Assembly: GCF_001189845.1 (NCBI RefSeq)
Contig: NZ_LFLZ01000003.1
Span: forward strand, 227,636 to 291,635
From: Bradyrhizobium tropiciagri
Lineage (GTDB): Bacteria > Pseudomonadota > Alphaproteobacteria > Rhizobiales > Xanthobacteraceae
DNA length: 64,000 bases
Reading direction: 5' to 3'
Below, one piece after another: positions 41,015 to 49,243 of the stretch. The notes under the pieces are model-generated. The model ran no database searches. It had not been told where the DNA came from and saw only the letters and a list, made by a program, of their open reading frames with translations. Numbering within the stretch: the stretch's first letter is position 1; each line of letters starts with the position of its first letter. The position numbers and the translations under genes are program-made.

Positions 41015-42288
41015 GCGTGACCGACACCGCCTGGATCGATGCCGCGCTGACGTCGGCGCGTCCCCAGGCGGTTGGCGCATTGCTGCGCTACTTCCGCAAT
41101 CTCGATACTGCCGAGGAAGCCTTCCAGAACGCCTGCCTGCGGGCGCTGAAGAGCTGGCCGCAGAACGGCCCGCCGCGCGATCCCGCGTCGTGGCTGATCA
41201 TGGTCGGCCGCAATGTCGCGATCGACGACATCAGGCGCAGCAAGAAGCAGGAGGCGCTGCCCGACGACGACCGGGCGATCTCCGACCTCGACGACGCCGA
41301 GGACGAGATCGCCGAGCGGCTCGACGGCTCGCATTACCGCGACGACATCCTGCGGCTGCTGTTCATCTGCTGTCACAAGGACCTGCCACCGACCCAGCAG
41401 ATCGCGCTTGCGCTGCGCATCGTCTCCGGCCTCACGGTGAAGCAGATTGCGCGCGCCTTCCTGGTCTCGGAAGCCGCCATGGAGCAGCGCATCACGCGGG
41501 CCAAGGCGCGCGTCGCCGACGCCAATGTGCCGTTCGAGACGCCGGGCGCGGTCGAGCGCAGCGAGCGGCTCGCCTCGGTCGCGGCGATGATCTATTTGAT
41601 CTTCAACGAAGGCTATTCGGCGAGCGGCGACACCGCCGAGATCCGCTCGCCGCTGTGCGAGGAGGCGATCCGCCTCGCCCGTCTGCTGCTGCGGCTGTTC
41701 CAGAGCGAGCCGGAGATCATGGGGCTGACCGCGCTGCTGTTGCTGCAGCACGCCCGCGCCGAGGCACGTTTCGATGCCGACGGCCAGGTGATCCTGCTCG
41801 ACGACCAGGACCGCAGCCTGTGGAACCAGAAGCTGATCGCCGAGGGCGCAGCGCTGATCGACAAGGCGATGCGCCACCGCCGCAGCGGGCCCTATCAGGT
41901 GCAGGCCGCGATCGCCGCGCTGCACGCCCGCGCTGAAAAGCCGGAGGAGACCGACTGGACCCAGATCGACCTGCTCTACGGCGCGCTCGAGGTCATGCAG
42001 CCGTCGCCGGTGATCACGCTCAATCGCGCGGTTGCGGTCTCCAAGGTGAAGGGGCCGGAAGCCGCGCTCGAGATGATCGAGCCGCTGGCGCCGCGGCTTT
42101 CGAATTACTTCCATTATTTCGGCGTGCGCGGCGCCTTCCTGATGCAGCTCGGCCGCAACGAGGAGGCGCGCGTCGCCTTCGACCGCGCCATCGCGCTCGC
42201 CAACACCACGGCCGAGGCCGCCCACATCCGCATGCACATCGACCGTCTGATGCGCGACAGCCAGCCGCGCAATGTGAAGGCGAAGTAG
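41011..42288 (+). CDS. RNA polymerase ECF sigma factor (ECF42-like, with C-terminal extension)
   Basis: 425 residues, about twice a normal ECF sigma factor. Sigma-2 (TAEEAFQNACLRALKSW, DPASWLIMVGRNVAIDDIRR) and sigma-4 (LTVKQIARAFLVSEAAMEQR) are followed by a long helical extension typical of ECF42 (MIYLIFNEGYSASGD; DLLYGALEVMQPSPVITLNR; repeats resembling TPR). No anti-sigma factor is adjacent; in ECF42 the extension itself is needed for activity. GTG start overlaps the DGPF gene. Confidence 0.9.
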   Translation: MSVTDTAWIDAALTSARPQAVGALLRYFRNLDTAEEAFQNACLRALKSWPQNGPPRDPASWLIMVGRNVAIDDIRRSKKQEALPDDDRAISDLDDAEDEIAERLDGSHYRDDILRLLFICCHKDLPPTQQIALALRIVSGLTVKQIARAFLVSEAAMEQRITRAKARVADANVPFETPGAVERSERLASVAAMIYLIFNEGYSASGDTAEIRSPLCEEAIRLARLLLRLFQSEPEIMGLTALLLLQHARAEARFDADGQVILLDDQDRSLWNQKLIAEGAALIDKAMRHRRSGPYQVQAAIAALHARAEKPEETDWTQIDLLYGALEVMQPSPVITLNRAVAVSKVKGPEAALEMIEPLAPRLSNYFHYFGVRGAFLMQLGRNEEARVAFDRAIALANTTAEAAHIRMHIDRLMRDSQPRNVKAK

Positions 42289-42721
42289 CGAGCGCGGCTT
42301 CTGTCTTTCAAGCGCAGGCTGAGAGACTTCCCGCGTGACACCCCTCTCCCTAACCCTCCCCCACAAGGGGGGAGGGAACCCTGCCGCCGGTTAGTCCCTC
42401 ACACAAACGCAGAACCTACGCGTCAAACCGCGGATCAGAGTGCGGCGAGCAAACTCGTTCGCCGCCACGCCAACAATTACGTGGGGTGAGCGCGCGGAAA
42501 TTACGTGAGGCGAGCACGCAGGTCAGGCTCCCTCCCCCCTTGCGGGGGAGGGTGGGGAGAGGGGTAAGCCCCGGGTGAGATGATCGACATCGTCTTCGCT
42601 GTCTGGTTGCGCGGTCACGGCTCTCGTCGCGCCCTCCGAAAAATCTTCACTCACTCTGTCGGCCCCGCACACCACCGTTCGTCTTGATGACAGAGCATCA
42701 CCAAGCGTTACGGAGCCCGTC
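42289..42721. repeat. Intergenic region with CTCCCTCCCCC repeat pair
   Basis: 433 bases without a gene. At 42341-42566 is an inverted pair of the repeat family seen at 31451-31646; the left unit begins CCCCTCTCCCTAACCC and the right one ends GGGGAGAGGGGT. The last 130 bases should hold the promoter of the DoxX gene; CGGAGC just before the ATG is its RBS. An ECF42 target promoter may lie here but was not identified. Confidence 0.75.
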
Positions 42722-43132
42722 ATGTCGACGATCGTAGAGACCGAAGTCTCAAAGCCCGCCCGCATCACCGGCCGCGTCATGAGCGGCGTGGTCGTACTCT
42801 TCCTGCTGTTCGATGGCGCCATCAAGCTGCTGCCGTTGCCGGTCGTCACCGAGACCATGGACAAGATGGGCTGGGGCGCGAGCGACACGCTGGCGCGCAG
42901 CCTCGGCATCATCACCATCGTCTGCACGCTGTTATACTCGGTGCCGCCGACCTCGATCCTCGGCGCCATCCTGCTCACCGGCTATCTCGGCGGCGCGATC
43001 GCATCGCATGTGCGGATCGGCAGCCCGCTGTTTACCCATACGCTGTTCGGGCTCTATCTCGGCCTGATGGTGTGGGGCGGGCTCTATCTGCGCGACGGCA
43101 ATCTGCGCGCGCTGCTTCCGTTCCGCCGCTGA
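42722..43132 (+). CDS. DoxX family membrane protein
   Basis: 136 residues, four predicted membrane helices (about 20-40, 60-80, 83-103, 106-125). The pattern LFLLFDGAIKLLP and GYLGGAIASHVR resembles the DoxX-like family. Role unknown; members are linked to redox stress or thiosulfate metabolism. CGGAGC precedes the ATG. It is followed by SRPBCC and VOC genes on the same strand and lies after the ECF42 gene. Confidence 0.85.
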   Translation: MSTIVETEVSKPARITGRVMSGVVVLFLLFDGAIKLLPLPVVTETMDKMGWGASDTLARSLGIITIVCTLLYSVPPTSILGAILLTGYLGGAIASHVRIGSPLFTHTLFGLYLGLMVWGGLYLRDGNLRALLPFRR

Positions 43133-43141
43133 GTTGGTTTG

Positions 43142-43188
43142 ACGCGTTTGCTTCATGCGAACCGCTACCCACTTCGTTCGAAACGCTC
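43142..43188. repeat. GCGTTTTCGANCGAAGTGG repeat (copy 1, reverse)
   Basis: Reverse-oriented copy of a 46-base element: CGCGTTTGCTTCATGCGAAC CGCTACCC ACTTCGTTCGAAACGCT. Related forward copies lie at 43758-43804 and 47006-47052, flanking small genes of this region. Confidence 0.75.
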
Positions 43189-43220
43189 TAATTCTTCAAT
43201 TCATGCATTTGGAGACCATC

Positions 43221-43757
43221 ATGTTCGAGACCCTTGCCATCATCGCGATTGTCCTTGCGGTCGCGATTGCCGTCGTCCTCGTCCTCGCCGCGACCAAGCC
43301 GAGCACGTTCCGCGTCACGCGCGCCACCAGCATCAAGGCGCCGGCCGAACGGATCTTTCCGCTGATCGACGATTTCCGGCAGTGGACGGTCTGGTCGCCC
43401 TACGAGAACCGGGATCCGGACATGAAGCGCACCTATGACGGCGCCGGGCGCGGGCAGGGGGCGGTTTATGCCTGGGACGGCAACAAGAATGTCGGCACCG
43501 GCCGCATGGAGATCCTGCAGTCGTCCGCGCCCTCGAAGGTCGTCATCAAGCTCGACTTCCTCAAGCCGTTCGAGGGCCACAACACCGCCGAGTTCACAAT
43601 GCTGCCGCAGGGAGATGCGACCAACGTCACATGGACCATGTATGGTCCGGCCGTCTTCATGTCGAAGGTGATGCAGGTGTTCATGAACCTGGACCACATG
43701 ATCGGCAAGGATTTCGAGGTCGGTCTCGCCAATCTGAAGAAGCTGACGGAAAGATAG
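43221..43757 (+). CDS. SRPBCC family protein with N-terminal membrane anchor
   Basis: 178 residues. An N-terminal hydrophobic helix (residues 4-24) anchors a START-like domain: SIKAPAERIFPLIDDFRQW, WSPYENRDPDM, VYAWDGNKNVGTGRMEI and TWTMYGPAVFMSKVMQVFM. GGAGACCATC directly before the ATG at 43221 decides the start. Ligand unknown. Followed by a VOC gene. Confidence 0.88.
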   Translation: MFETLAIIAIVLAVAIAVVLVLAATKPSTFRVTRATSIKAPAERIFPLIDDFRQWTVWSPYENRDPDMKRTYDGAGRGQGAVYAWDGNKNVGTGRMEILQSSAPSKVVIKLDFLKPFEGHNTAEFTMLPQGDATNVTWTMYGPAVFMSKVMQVFMNLDHMIGKDFEVGLANLKKLTER

Positions 43758-43804
43758 CGCGTTTTCGAACGAAGTGGTTTACCGGTTCGCGTGAAGAAAA
43801 CGCG
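43758..43804. repeat. GCGTTTTCGANCGAAGTGG repeat (copy 2)
   Basis: GCGCGTTTTCGAACGAAGTG G..TACCGGTTCGCGTGAAG AAAACGCG; the ends form an inverted repeat (CGCGTTTTC / GAAAACGCG). It begins at the stop codon of the SRPBCC gene. Confidence 0.8.
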
Positions 43805-43835
43805 CCAGAACCAGAATCTACCAAGGGAGCATGCG

Positions 43836-44246
43836 ATGCAGGTCAACCCCTATCTCTCCTACGATGGCAATTGCGGCGCCGCGCTGAACTTCTACCAGAA
43901 GGTTCTCGGTGCGCGGATCGAGGAAACCTTCCCCTACGGCGAGGGCAATCCGGAGATGCAGACGCCTCCCGGCTGGAAGGACAAGATCATGCACGCTCGC
44001 CTCACGATCGACGGCGAGATCATCATGGCCTCCGATGCCCCGCCCGGCCATTTCCAGAAGCCGCAGGGCTTTCATGTTGCGCTGCAGGTCGAGGATCCCG
44101 CCGAGGCCGAACGCCGCTTCAAGGCGCTGTCCGAAGGCGGCACGGTCACCATGCCGTTCGGCAAGACCTTCTTCTCCAACGGCTTCGGCATGTGCGTCGA
44201 TCAGTTCGGCATCCCCTGGATGGTGAACTGTCCGCAGCAGATGTAG
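43836..44246 (+). CDS. VOC family protein (glyoxalase/PhnB-like)
   Basis: 136 residues with the vicinal-oxygen-chelate pattern of the PhnB subgroup: NPYLSYDGNCGAALNFYQKV, HARLTIDGEIIMASD, HVALQVEDPAEAERRFKAL and FGIPWMVNC. AAGGGAGC precedes the ATG at 43836. Such proteins bind or modify small molecules; the substrate is unknown. Confidence 0.9.
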   Translation: MQVNPYLSYDGNCGAALNFYQKVLGARIEETFPYGEGNPEMQTPPGWKDKIMHARLTIDGEIIMASDAPPGHFQKPQGFHVALQVEDPAEAERRFKALSEGGTVTMPFGKTFFSNGFGMCVDQFGIPWMVNCPQQM

Positions 44247-44267
44247 GTCGCGCACCGGCCTCTATCA

Positions 44268-44372
44268 CCGTCATCCTGAGGTGGCCGCTTCTTCAGCGGC
44301 CCTCGAAGGATCGACGGCCCCGCTGGTGGCCGTGCATCCTTCGAGGCTCGCTCCGCTCGCTCAGGATGACGG
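44268..44372. repeat. Inverted GTCATCCTGAGG / CTCAGGATGACG repeat pair
   Basis: Another copy of the element at 13596-13698. It lies between convergent genes and is followed at once by a different repeat. Confidence 0.8.
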
Positions 44373-44381
44373 AACAACGAA

Positions 44382-44507
44382 TCGTAGGGCGGCTCATAAT
44401 CGTACGGTGGGTTAGCGAGGCGTAACCCACCGCCGGTCTCTCATCCGCGCAATGCCCGTGTGGCGACAACGGTGGGTTACGCCTTCGGCTAACCCACCCT
44501 ACGAGGT
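44382..44507. repeat. Inverted GTAGGG...GGTGGGTTA / TAACCCACC repeat pair
   Basis: Left: CGGTGGGTTAGCGAGGCGTA ACCCACCG; right: CGGTGGGTTACGCCTTCGGC TAACCCACCCTACG. Each half is itself a hairpin. Only copy of this family in the window. Confidence 0.75.
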
Positions 44508-44513
44508 CGCGCC

Positions 44514-44954
44514 TCACCTGCACCGCGGATAGATCGCAGCGAGCTCGCGGCCGCGCAGCAGCAGCAGGCGCGAGGTCAGGCCGCCGCGGCGCACGATCCA
44601 GCTGCGCACCGGCGCCGGATAGGCTTGCAGCACGGCGACGGATGCTTCCGGCTCAGCATAGGTCCGGCCGCGTTGGTCGATCGAGCGTGCGGCGTGGAAG
44701 CCGAGCACGGCGCGCCGTGTCACGCAGATGCGGTCGCCCGGCACCATCGACAGCACCAGCGTGCAGGCCGACAGGCATGGCCCGTCGATCACCACGCGCT
44801 CGCCGGACTCGCGCACCTTGTCGAACAGGTCGATGAACGGACCGACCTGTCCGCCCGGGCTGGCAAGGATACGAACGTCGGCTTCAGCGCTTGAGACATC
44901 GGCAAGCGCCGCCATCCCCAAGATCATGATCGTCCAGATCGCCCCGATACGCAT
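44514..44954 (-). CDS. Secreted ClpP/SDH-like protein (COG3904-type)
   Basis: 146 residues with a signal peptide (MRIGAIWTIMILGMAALADV). The rest looks like the ClpP/crotonase fold of COG3904: ILASPGGQVGPFIDLF, then DGPCLSACTLVLSMVP in which the Ser of LSAC is the possible nucleophile, and VLGFHAARS. Protease or structural role unknown. ATG at 44954. Because cobT upstream is frameshifted, the raw open frame fuses cobT with this gene into 537 codons; that fusion is an artefact. Confidence 0.75.
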   Translation of the reverse strand: MRIGAIWTIMILGMAALADVSSAEADVRILASPGGQVGPFIDLFDKVRESGERVVIDGPCLSACTLVLSMVPGDRICVTRRAVLGFHAARSIDQRGRTYAEPEASVAVLQAYPAPVRSWIVRRGGLTSRLLLLRGRELAAIYPRCR

Positions 44955-45002
44955 GTGGCGGTTCCTTCCGTTGACGTCGCTCTGGCTCGCGCCGAGCCCT
45001 GG

Positions 45003-45048
45003 GCGTGATCCGGAAAAGTGTGAAGCAGTTTTCCGAAGGGGCATGCTC
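45003..45048. repeat. GCATGATCCGGAAAAGTG repeat (copy 3)
   Basis: Slightly degenerate copy of the element at 17908-17956, between cobT and the COG3904-type gene. Confidence 0.78.
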
Positions 45049-45087
45049 AGGCTGAGAGCATAGGCTAGCGCATGCGGCGACAGTTTG

Positions 45088-46100
45088 TCAGTCTGCGCCG
45101 GAGACGCCTGCCTCGGCAAAGGTCGCCATGCCGCCGTGGCAGGCGAGCGCGGCGCGCAACAGCAGGATCGCAATCCCCGCGCCGGAAGCTTCGCCGAGCC
45201 GCATCTCGAGATCGAGCAAGGGCGCGAGCTGAAGTTCGCGCAGCAATTCGCGATGGCCGAGCTCGGCCGAGACGTGTCCGGCGCGGCAATGCACGAGGCC
45301 ATTGGGTGTAAGCCGCGCCAGGGGCAGCACGGCCGATGTCGCGACGAAGCCGTCGAGCAGCACCGGGATCGATCTTGCTCGCGCCGCCAGCACGGCGCCG
45401 AAGATGGCCGCGAGCTCGCGCCCGCCGAGCGCGACTGCGACGGCGAGCGGATCGTCGAGCAGGTTGCGGTGCATTTTGAGTGCGGTGTCGATCGTGGTGC
45501 GCTTGCGCAGCAGGCCAGCATCGTCGCGCCGGTGCCGCGGCCGGCCCAGCGCGCGCCGCGCCCGCCCATCAATGCCGCGCACAGCGTTGCGGCCACGGTG
45601 GTGTTGGCAATCCCCATCTCGCCGACCACGAGCAGATCGCATTGCTCCGGCACCGTGCGCCAGCCGGTGTCGAGCGCGACGAGGAAGTCGGCGCCGTCCA
45701 TCGCCGTCGCCATCGTGAAATCGCGGGTCGGCCGCGCCAGCTCGAGCGCCTCGACACGCAGCTCGGCGCCGGCAAGCTTTGCGATCTGGTTGATCGCGGC
45801 ACCGCCTGCGGCAAAGTTCGCCACCATCTGCGCGGTGACCTCGGACGGATAGGCGGAGACGCCGCGCTCGGCGATGCCGTGATTGCCGGCAAACACGGCG
45901 ATCGTGACCTGGTCGAGCCGGGGGATCTCGCGCCCCTGCCAGCGCGCCAGCCAGATCGCTGCCTCCTCCAGCCGGCCGAGGCTACCCGGCGGCTTGGTCA
46001 GGTTCTGCTGGCGAACTGTGGCCGCCACAGCGCTCGCCTCGTCGCCGTCGGGCAGGTCGCGACAAAAGCTGCGGATGTCGTCTAGACTATTGAACTGCAT
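45088..46100 (-). pseudogene. cobT: Nicotinate-nucleotide-dimethylbenzimidazole phosphoribosyltransferase CobT, frameshifted
   Basis: Makes alpha-ribazole phosphate for the lower ligand of cobalamin. N-terminal part: TKPPGSLGRLEEAAIWLARW, FAGNHGIAERGVSAYPSEVT and MGIANTTVAATL. After GRGTGA the frame breaks at about 45526; one base is missing (GGCGC-GAC). The remainder lies in the next frame down to 45088: DDAGLLRKRTTIDTAL, GFVATSAVLPLARL and ACHGGMATFAEAGVSG. Restored length is 337 residues, normal for CobT. The ATG at 46100 has AGGGAA upstream. Divergent from cobS. Confidence 0.9.
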
Positions 46101-46133
46101 GCGATTCCCTCGTCGAGCGGGCCGCAAACTAAA

Positions 46134-46180
46134 GCATGATCGGGAAAAGTGTGAAGCGGTTTTCCGGGGAGATCATGCTC
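46134..46180. repeat. GCATGATCCGGAAAAGTG repeat (copy 4)
   Basis: Copy of the element at 17908-17956, in the divergent cobT/cobS promoter region. No cobalamin riboswitch was recognised in this 150-base gap. Confidence 0.83.
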
Positions 46181-46253
46181 AATCAAGAGGCTAAGGCGCG
46201 ATGAGATTCAGCCCGATCTCATCGCGCTTTAGTGCAATTTGAAGGCCACGACC

Positions 46254-47006
46254 ATGCGTGAGTTGCTCGACGATCTCAGGACCGCCATCTCCTTTCTGAC
46301 CCGGCTGCCGATGCCGCATCCGGACGGCGCGCGGCCGGAGGGTTTTGCCCGGGCGCAGCGGCTGTTTCCGCTGGTCGGGGCGGGCATCGGGGCCGCTATC
46401 GGCCTGCTCTGCCTGCTGCTGCGGACGATCGGTGTCCCTGATCTGGCCGCGGCGGCGCTGGCGCTCGGCGGCGGCGCGCTGCTGACCGGCGCGCTGCATG
46501 AAGACGGGCTTGCCGACGTCGCCGACGGATTCGGCGGCGGCCGCGATGTCGCGGCCAAGCTCGAGATCATGCGCGACAGCCGGCTCGGCACCTATGGCGC
46601 GCTGGCGCTGGTGGTGAGCTTTGTCACCAGGCTTGCAGCGCTGGCTGCGCTTCCCGATGGCATGGTGGTGCAGGGCCTGATCGCGGCCCATGCGCTCGGC
46701 CGCGGCGTGCTGCCGTGGATCGCGATCAGCCTGCCTTATGCGCGCAAGGATGGGCTCGCGGCCAATGCCGGCCGGCCTGACAGCACGATCGCGACGGTCG
46801 CGGCAGGTATCGCGTTGGTGATCGCAATCCTCGTGCTGCCCTTCGGCAGCGCGCTGCTGGCGGCGATCGCGGCCGGGGCGGGCGCGCTGATCATGGCGCT
46901 GTTGGCAAAGCGGCAGATCGGCGGCCAGACCGGCGACGTGCTTGGCGGCGCCGAGCAGGTTGCGGAGACCGCGATCCTGGTGCTGCTCGCGACGCGGTTG
47001 GGTTAG
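46254..47006 (+). CDS. cobS: Adenosylcobinamide-GDP ribazoletransferase CobS
   Basis: Joins adenosylcobinamide-GDP and alpha-ribazole (phosphate) in the last step of cobalamin assembly. 250 residues, polytopic membrane protein. Motifs: AISFLTRLPMP near the N-terminus, LTGALHEDGLADVADGFGGG holding the metal-binding acidic residues, and MRDSRLGTYG. ATG at 46254 with AAGG upstream. Divergent from cobT; the cobC-like gene follows. Confidence 0.95.
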   Translation: MRELLDDLRTAISFLTRLPMPHPDGARPEGFARAQRLFPLVGAGIGAAIGLLCLLLRTIGVPDLAAAALALGGGALLTGALHEDGLADVADGFGGGRDVAAKLEIMRDSRLGTYGALALVVSFVTRLAALAALPDGMVVQGLIAAHALGRGVLPWIAISLPYARKDGLAANAGRPDSTIATVAAGIALVIAILVLPFGSALLAAIAAGAGALIMALLAKRQIGGQTGDVLGGAEQVAETAILVLLATRLG

Positions 47007-47052
47007 AGCGTTTTCGAGCGAAGTGGATACCGGTTCGCGTGAAGAAAACGCG
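47006..47052. repeat. GCGTTTTCGANCGAAGTGG repeat (copy 3)
   Basis: Third copy of the element at 43758-43804, filling the gap between cobS and the phosphatase gene. Confidence 0.8.
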
Positions 47053-47073
47053 TCAGAATAGAATGAGCAAAAG

Positions 47074-47643
47074 ATGGACGGCGACACACATCTCTGGCTG
47101 ATCCGTCATGCGCCGGTCGATGGACCGCGCGGCGTGATCCATGCGCCGGATGCGCCGGCGGACCTCGGCGATGCCGCTGCATTCGCCGCGTTGCAGGCGA
47201 GGCTGCCGGCCGATTCGGTCGCAGTCTGCAGCCCGGCGCGTCGCACAAGGGAGACCGCAGCGCGGCTCGGTCTCACGGCAACGGAAGACGACGCCTTTCG
47301 CGAACAGGATTTCGGCAACTGGACCGGCCGTCGCCACAGCGAGATCGAGCAAGAGCTCGGTGCCGCGGCCTATCGCGCGTTCTGGAATTCGCCGGGGACC
47401 AACCGGCCGCCGGGAGGCGAAAGCTTTGTCGACCAGATCGCGCGTGCGCGGACCGGGCTTGCGCGTCTGCCGGCCGGCGATGTCGTGCTGGTGGTGCATT
47501 CCGGCACCATCCGCGCAATCCTCGCGATCGCACTCGATCTCGCGCCGGAGCACGCGCTGCGCTTCGTCATCGATCCGCTGTCGCTGACGCGGATCGATCG
47601 GTTGGAAAGTGCGTGGCGCGTTGTTGTGGTAAACGGGCGCTAG
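47074..47643 (+). CDS. cobC: Histidine phosphatase family protein, probable alpha-ribazole phosphatase
   Basis: 189 residues of the phosphoglycerate-mutase-like superfamily: catalytic LIRHAPVDGP near the N-terminus, PARRTRETAARLG, and the second catalytic His in VLVVHSGTIRAIL. Its place directly after cobS argues that it removes the 5'-phosphate of alpha-ribazole phosphate, completing the lower-ligand pathway with CobT and CobS. Confidence 0.85.
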   Translation: MDGDTHLWLIRHAPVDGPRGVIHAPDAPADLGDAAAFAALQARLPADSVAVCSPARRTRETAARLGLTATEDDAFREQDFGNWTGRRHSEIEQELGAAAYRAFWNSPGTNRPPGGESFVDQIARARTGLARLPAGDVVLVVHSGTIRAILAIALDLAPEHALRFVIDPLSLTRIDRLESAWRVVVVNGR

Positions 47644-47665
47644 GCCAATTGTGCCGCTCTCCGTC

Positions 47666-47768
47666 CCGTCAGCCTGAGGTGCGAGCGGAGCGAGCCTCGA
47701 AGGGTGCACGGCCCGATGGTGCCCGTCGATCCTTCGAGACGCCGCTGCGCGGCTCCTCAGGATGACGG
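47666..47768. repeat. Inverted GTCAGCCTGAGG / CTCAGGATGACG repeat pair
   Basis: Copy of the element at 13596-13698, between convergent genes. Confidence 0.8.
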
Positions 47769-47793
47769 TGAGAGACCGAAAACGCGGTCGGCG

Positions 47794-48582
47794 TCACCCA
47801 TTCCGCCGCTGGCCGCGCAGGGTCGGCAGGCCGATGCCGGCGGCGTCGAATCCGCCGTCGACGGCGAGGATCTGTCCGGTGATGTAGCTGGCACGGTCCG
47901 AGCACAGGAAGAAGATCGCCTCCGCCAGCTCCTCCTCGAGCCCATAGCGGTTGAGCGGGATGGCGTCGTGATAGTCGGCGCGGATCTCCGGCGTGTGCAC
48001 GGCTTTCGCCATCGCGGTCTCGACCGGCCCGGGGGCGACACCGTTGACGCGGATGCCGAGCGAGGCGAGCTCGACCGCGAGCTGCTTGGTGAGATGCGCG
48101 AGCCCGGCCTTGCTGGTGCCGTAGGCCGAGCGCAGCGTCGAGGCGCGTACCGCCGAGATCGAGGTGATGTTGACGATCGCACCGCCGCCATGCTCGCGCA
48201 TCACCGGCGCTGCCGCCTTGGTGCACAGGAACGGGCCGGTGAGGTTGACCGCCATGATCCGGTTCCAGTCGGCGTCGGAGGTCTCCAGCACCGGCGCGAA
48301 CACCGCCGTGCCGGCGTTGTTGACCAGCGCGTCGAGCCGGCCGAAGCGGTCTGTGATCGCCGTGATCGCGGCTGCCACGCCATCGGCGTCGGAGACGTCG
48401 CAGGTCAGCGCCAGCGTGTCGTCGGGCTGCTTCAAGGCCGCGACCGCGGCGCGCAGCAATTCCCCTTCGATGTCGAGCAGCGCGACGCGCCAGCCGTCGG
48501 CGAGAAAGCGCTTCGCCGCGGCAAGCCCGATGCCGCGCGCGGCGCCGGTCACGAGTGCGACTTTGTGTGCGGGGGAAGTCAT
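47794..48582 (-). CDS. SDR family oxidoreductase
   Basis: NAD(P)-dependent short-chain dehydrogenase of 262 residues. Cofactor motif TGAARGIG, LVNNAGT, catalytic Ser in NITSISA, and YGTSKAG with Tyr and Lys. The Asp in LLDIEG after the second strand suggests NAD. The second ATG (48582) is preferred; an ATG at 48594 would add four residues. Substrate unknown. Confidence 0.92.
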   Translation of the reverse strand: MTSPAHKVALVTGAARGIGLAAAKRFLADGWRVALLDIEGELLRAAVAALKQPDDTLALTCDVSDADGVAAAITAITDRFGRLDALVNNAGTAVFAPVLETSDADWNRIMAVNLTGPFLCTKAAAPVMREHGGGAIVNITSISAVRASTLRSAYGTSKAGLAHLTKQLAVELASLGIRVNGVAPGPVETAMAKAVHTPEIRADYHDAIPLNRYGLEEELAEAIFFLCSDRASYITGQILAVDGGFDAAGIGLPTLRGQRRNG

Positions 48583-48668
48583 CGGGAGGTCCATCGGTTC
48601 GGGCAGGAAGTCCCGACCGTCTGCGACCTTTATGCAGAGGTGTCAACAACCGACGATATGATATTTCT

Positions 48669-48770
48669 CCGTCATCCTGAGGAGCGCGAAGCGCGTCTCG
48701 AAGGATGCACGGCCCGTCTGTGGCCGATCCATCCTTCGAGGCTCGCTCCGCTCGCACCTCAGGATGACGG
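48669..48770. repeat. Inverted GTCATCCTGAGG / CCTCAGGATGACG repeat pair
   Basis: Fourth clear copy of the element at 13596-13698. It ends at the stop of the GIY-YIG gene. Confidence 0.8.
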
Positions 48771-49091
48771 GGAAGGATCGATGTTCGGTTCGGAAGGTGG
48801 AGCACCACCTCTACGACGTGCCAGCCGGCTGACAGCGCTCCAATCCGACCGCGTTAACGCTTCCTTCTTCGCCCGGCTCCACCCTTTGATCTGACGTTCT
48901 GCCGCGATACCGTCAGTGATGCGATCGAAGTGCTGCGACCAGACGAGGACAACCGGTCGCCGGTTGATAGTGTAGCCGGGGTAGGCTCCCATGTTGTGCT
49001 GTTCAATTCGCGGCGCGAGATCGTCGCCGGTAGCACTGCCGACGTAGAAGGCCCCATCGGCGCAGCGAAGCATGTAGACGTAGATGCCCAT
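48759..49091 (-). CDS. GIY-YIG nuclease family protein
   Basis: 110 residues. The GIY-YIG fold is clear: IYVYMLRCADGAFYVGSATG, then PVVLVWSQHF, and the Glu-containing AAERQIKGWSRAKKEAL. This UPF0213/YhbQ-like subgroup is common as a single-domain protein with poorly known DNA-related role. The last ten or so codons (after RRRGGAPPS) run into the adjacent palindromic repeat, so the C-terminus may have been altered by it. Confidence 0.85.
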   Translation of the reverse strand: MGIYVYMLRCADGAFYVGSATGDDLAPRIEQHNMGAYPGYTINRRPVVLVWSQHFDRITDGIAAERQIKGWSRAKKEALTRSDWSAVSRLARRRGGAPPSEPNIDPSPSS

Positions 49092-49243
49092 CGCAATTGC
49101 TCACGCGTTGTCGCGTCGTCAGAATGACGCAACATTCGCGATGGTCAACGGCTACTAGCCGGCTCTGCGCAATCTAAGGCGCGTCTCGAAGGATGCGCGG
49201 CCCCCAGCCCGGGACGCTCATCCTTCGAGGATCGCACCGCTGC

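Noticed and set aside
44514..46127. Fusion protein of CobT and a secreted protein
   Set aside because: Caused by a one-base loss in cobT; the second half of cobT is in the next frame.
46101..46253. Cobalamin riboswitch between cobT and cobS
   Set aside because: The gap holds only a repeat and no B12-box-like sequence.
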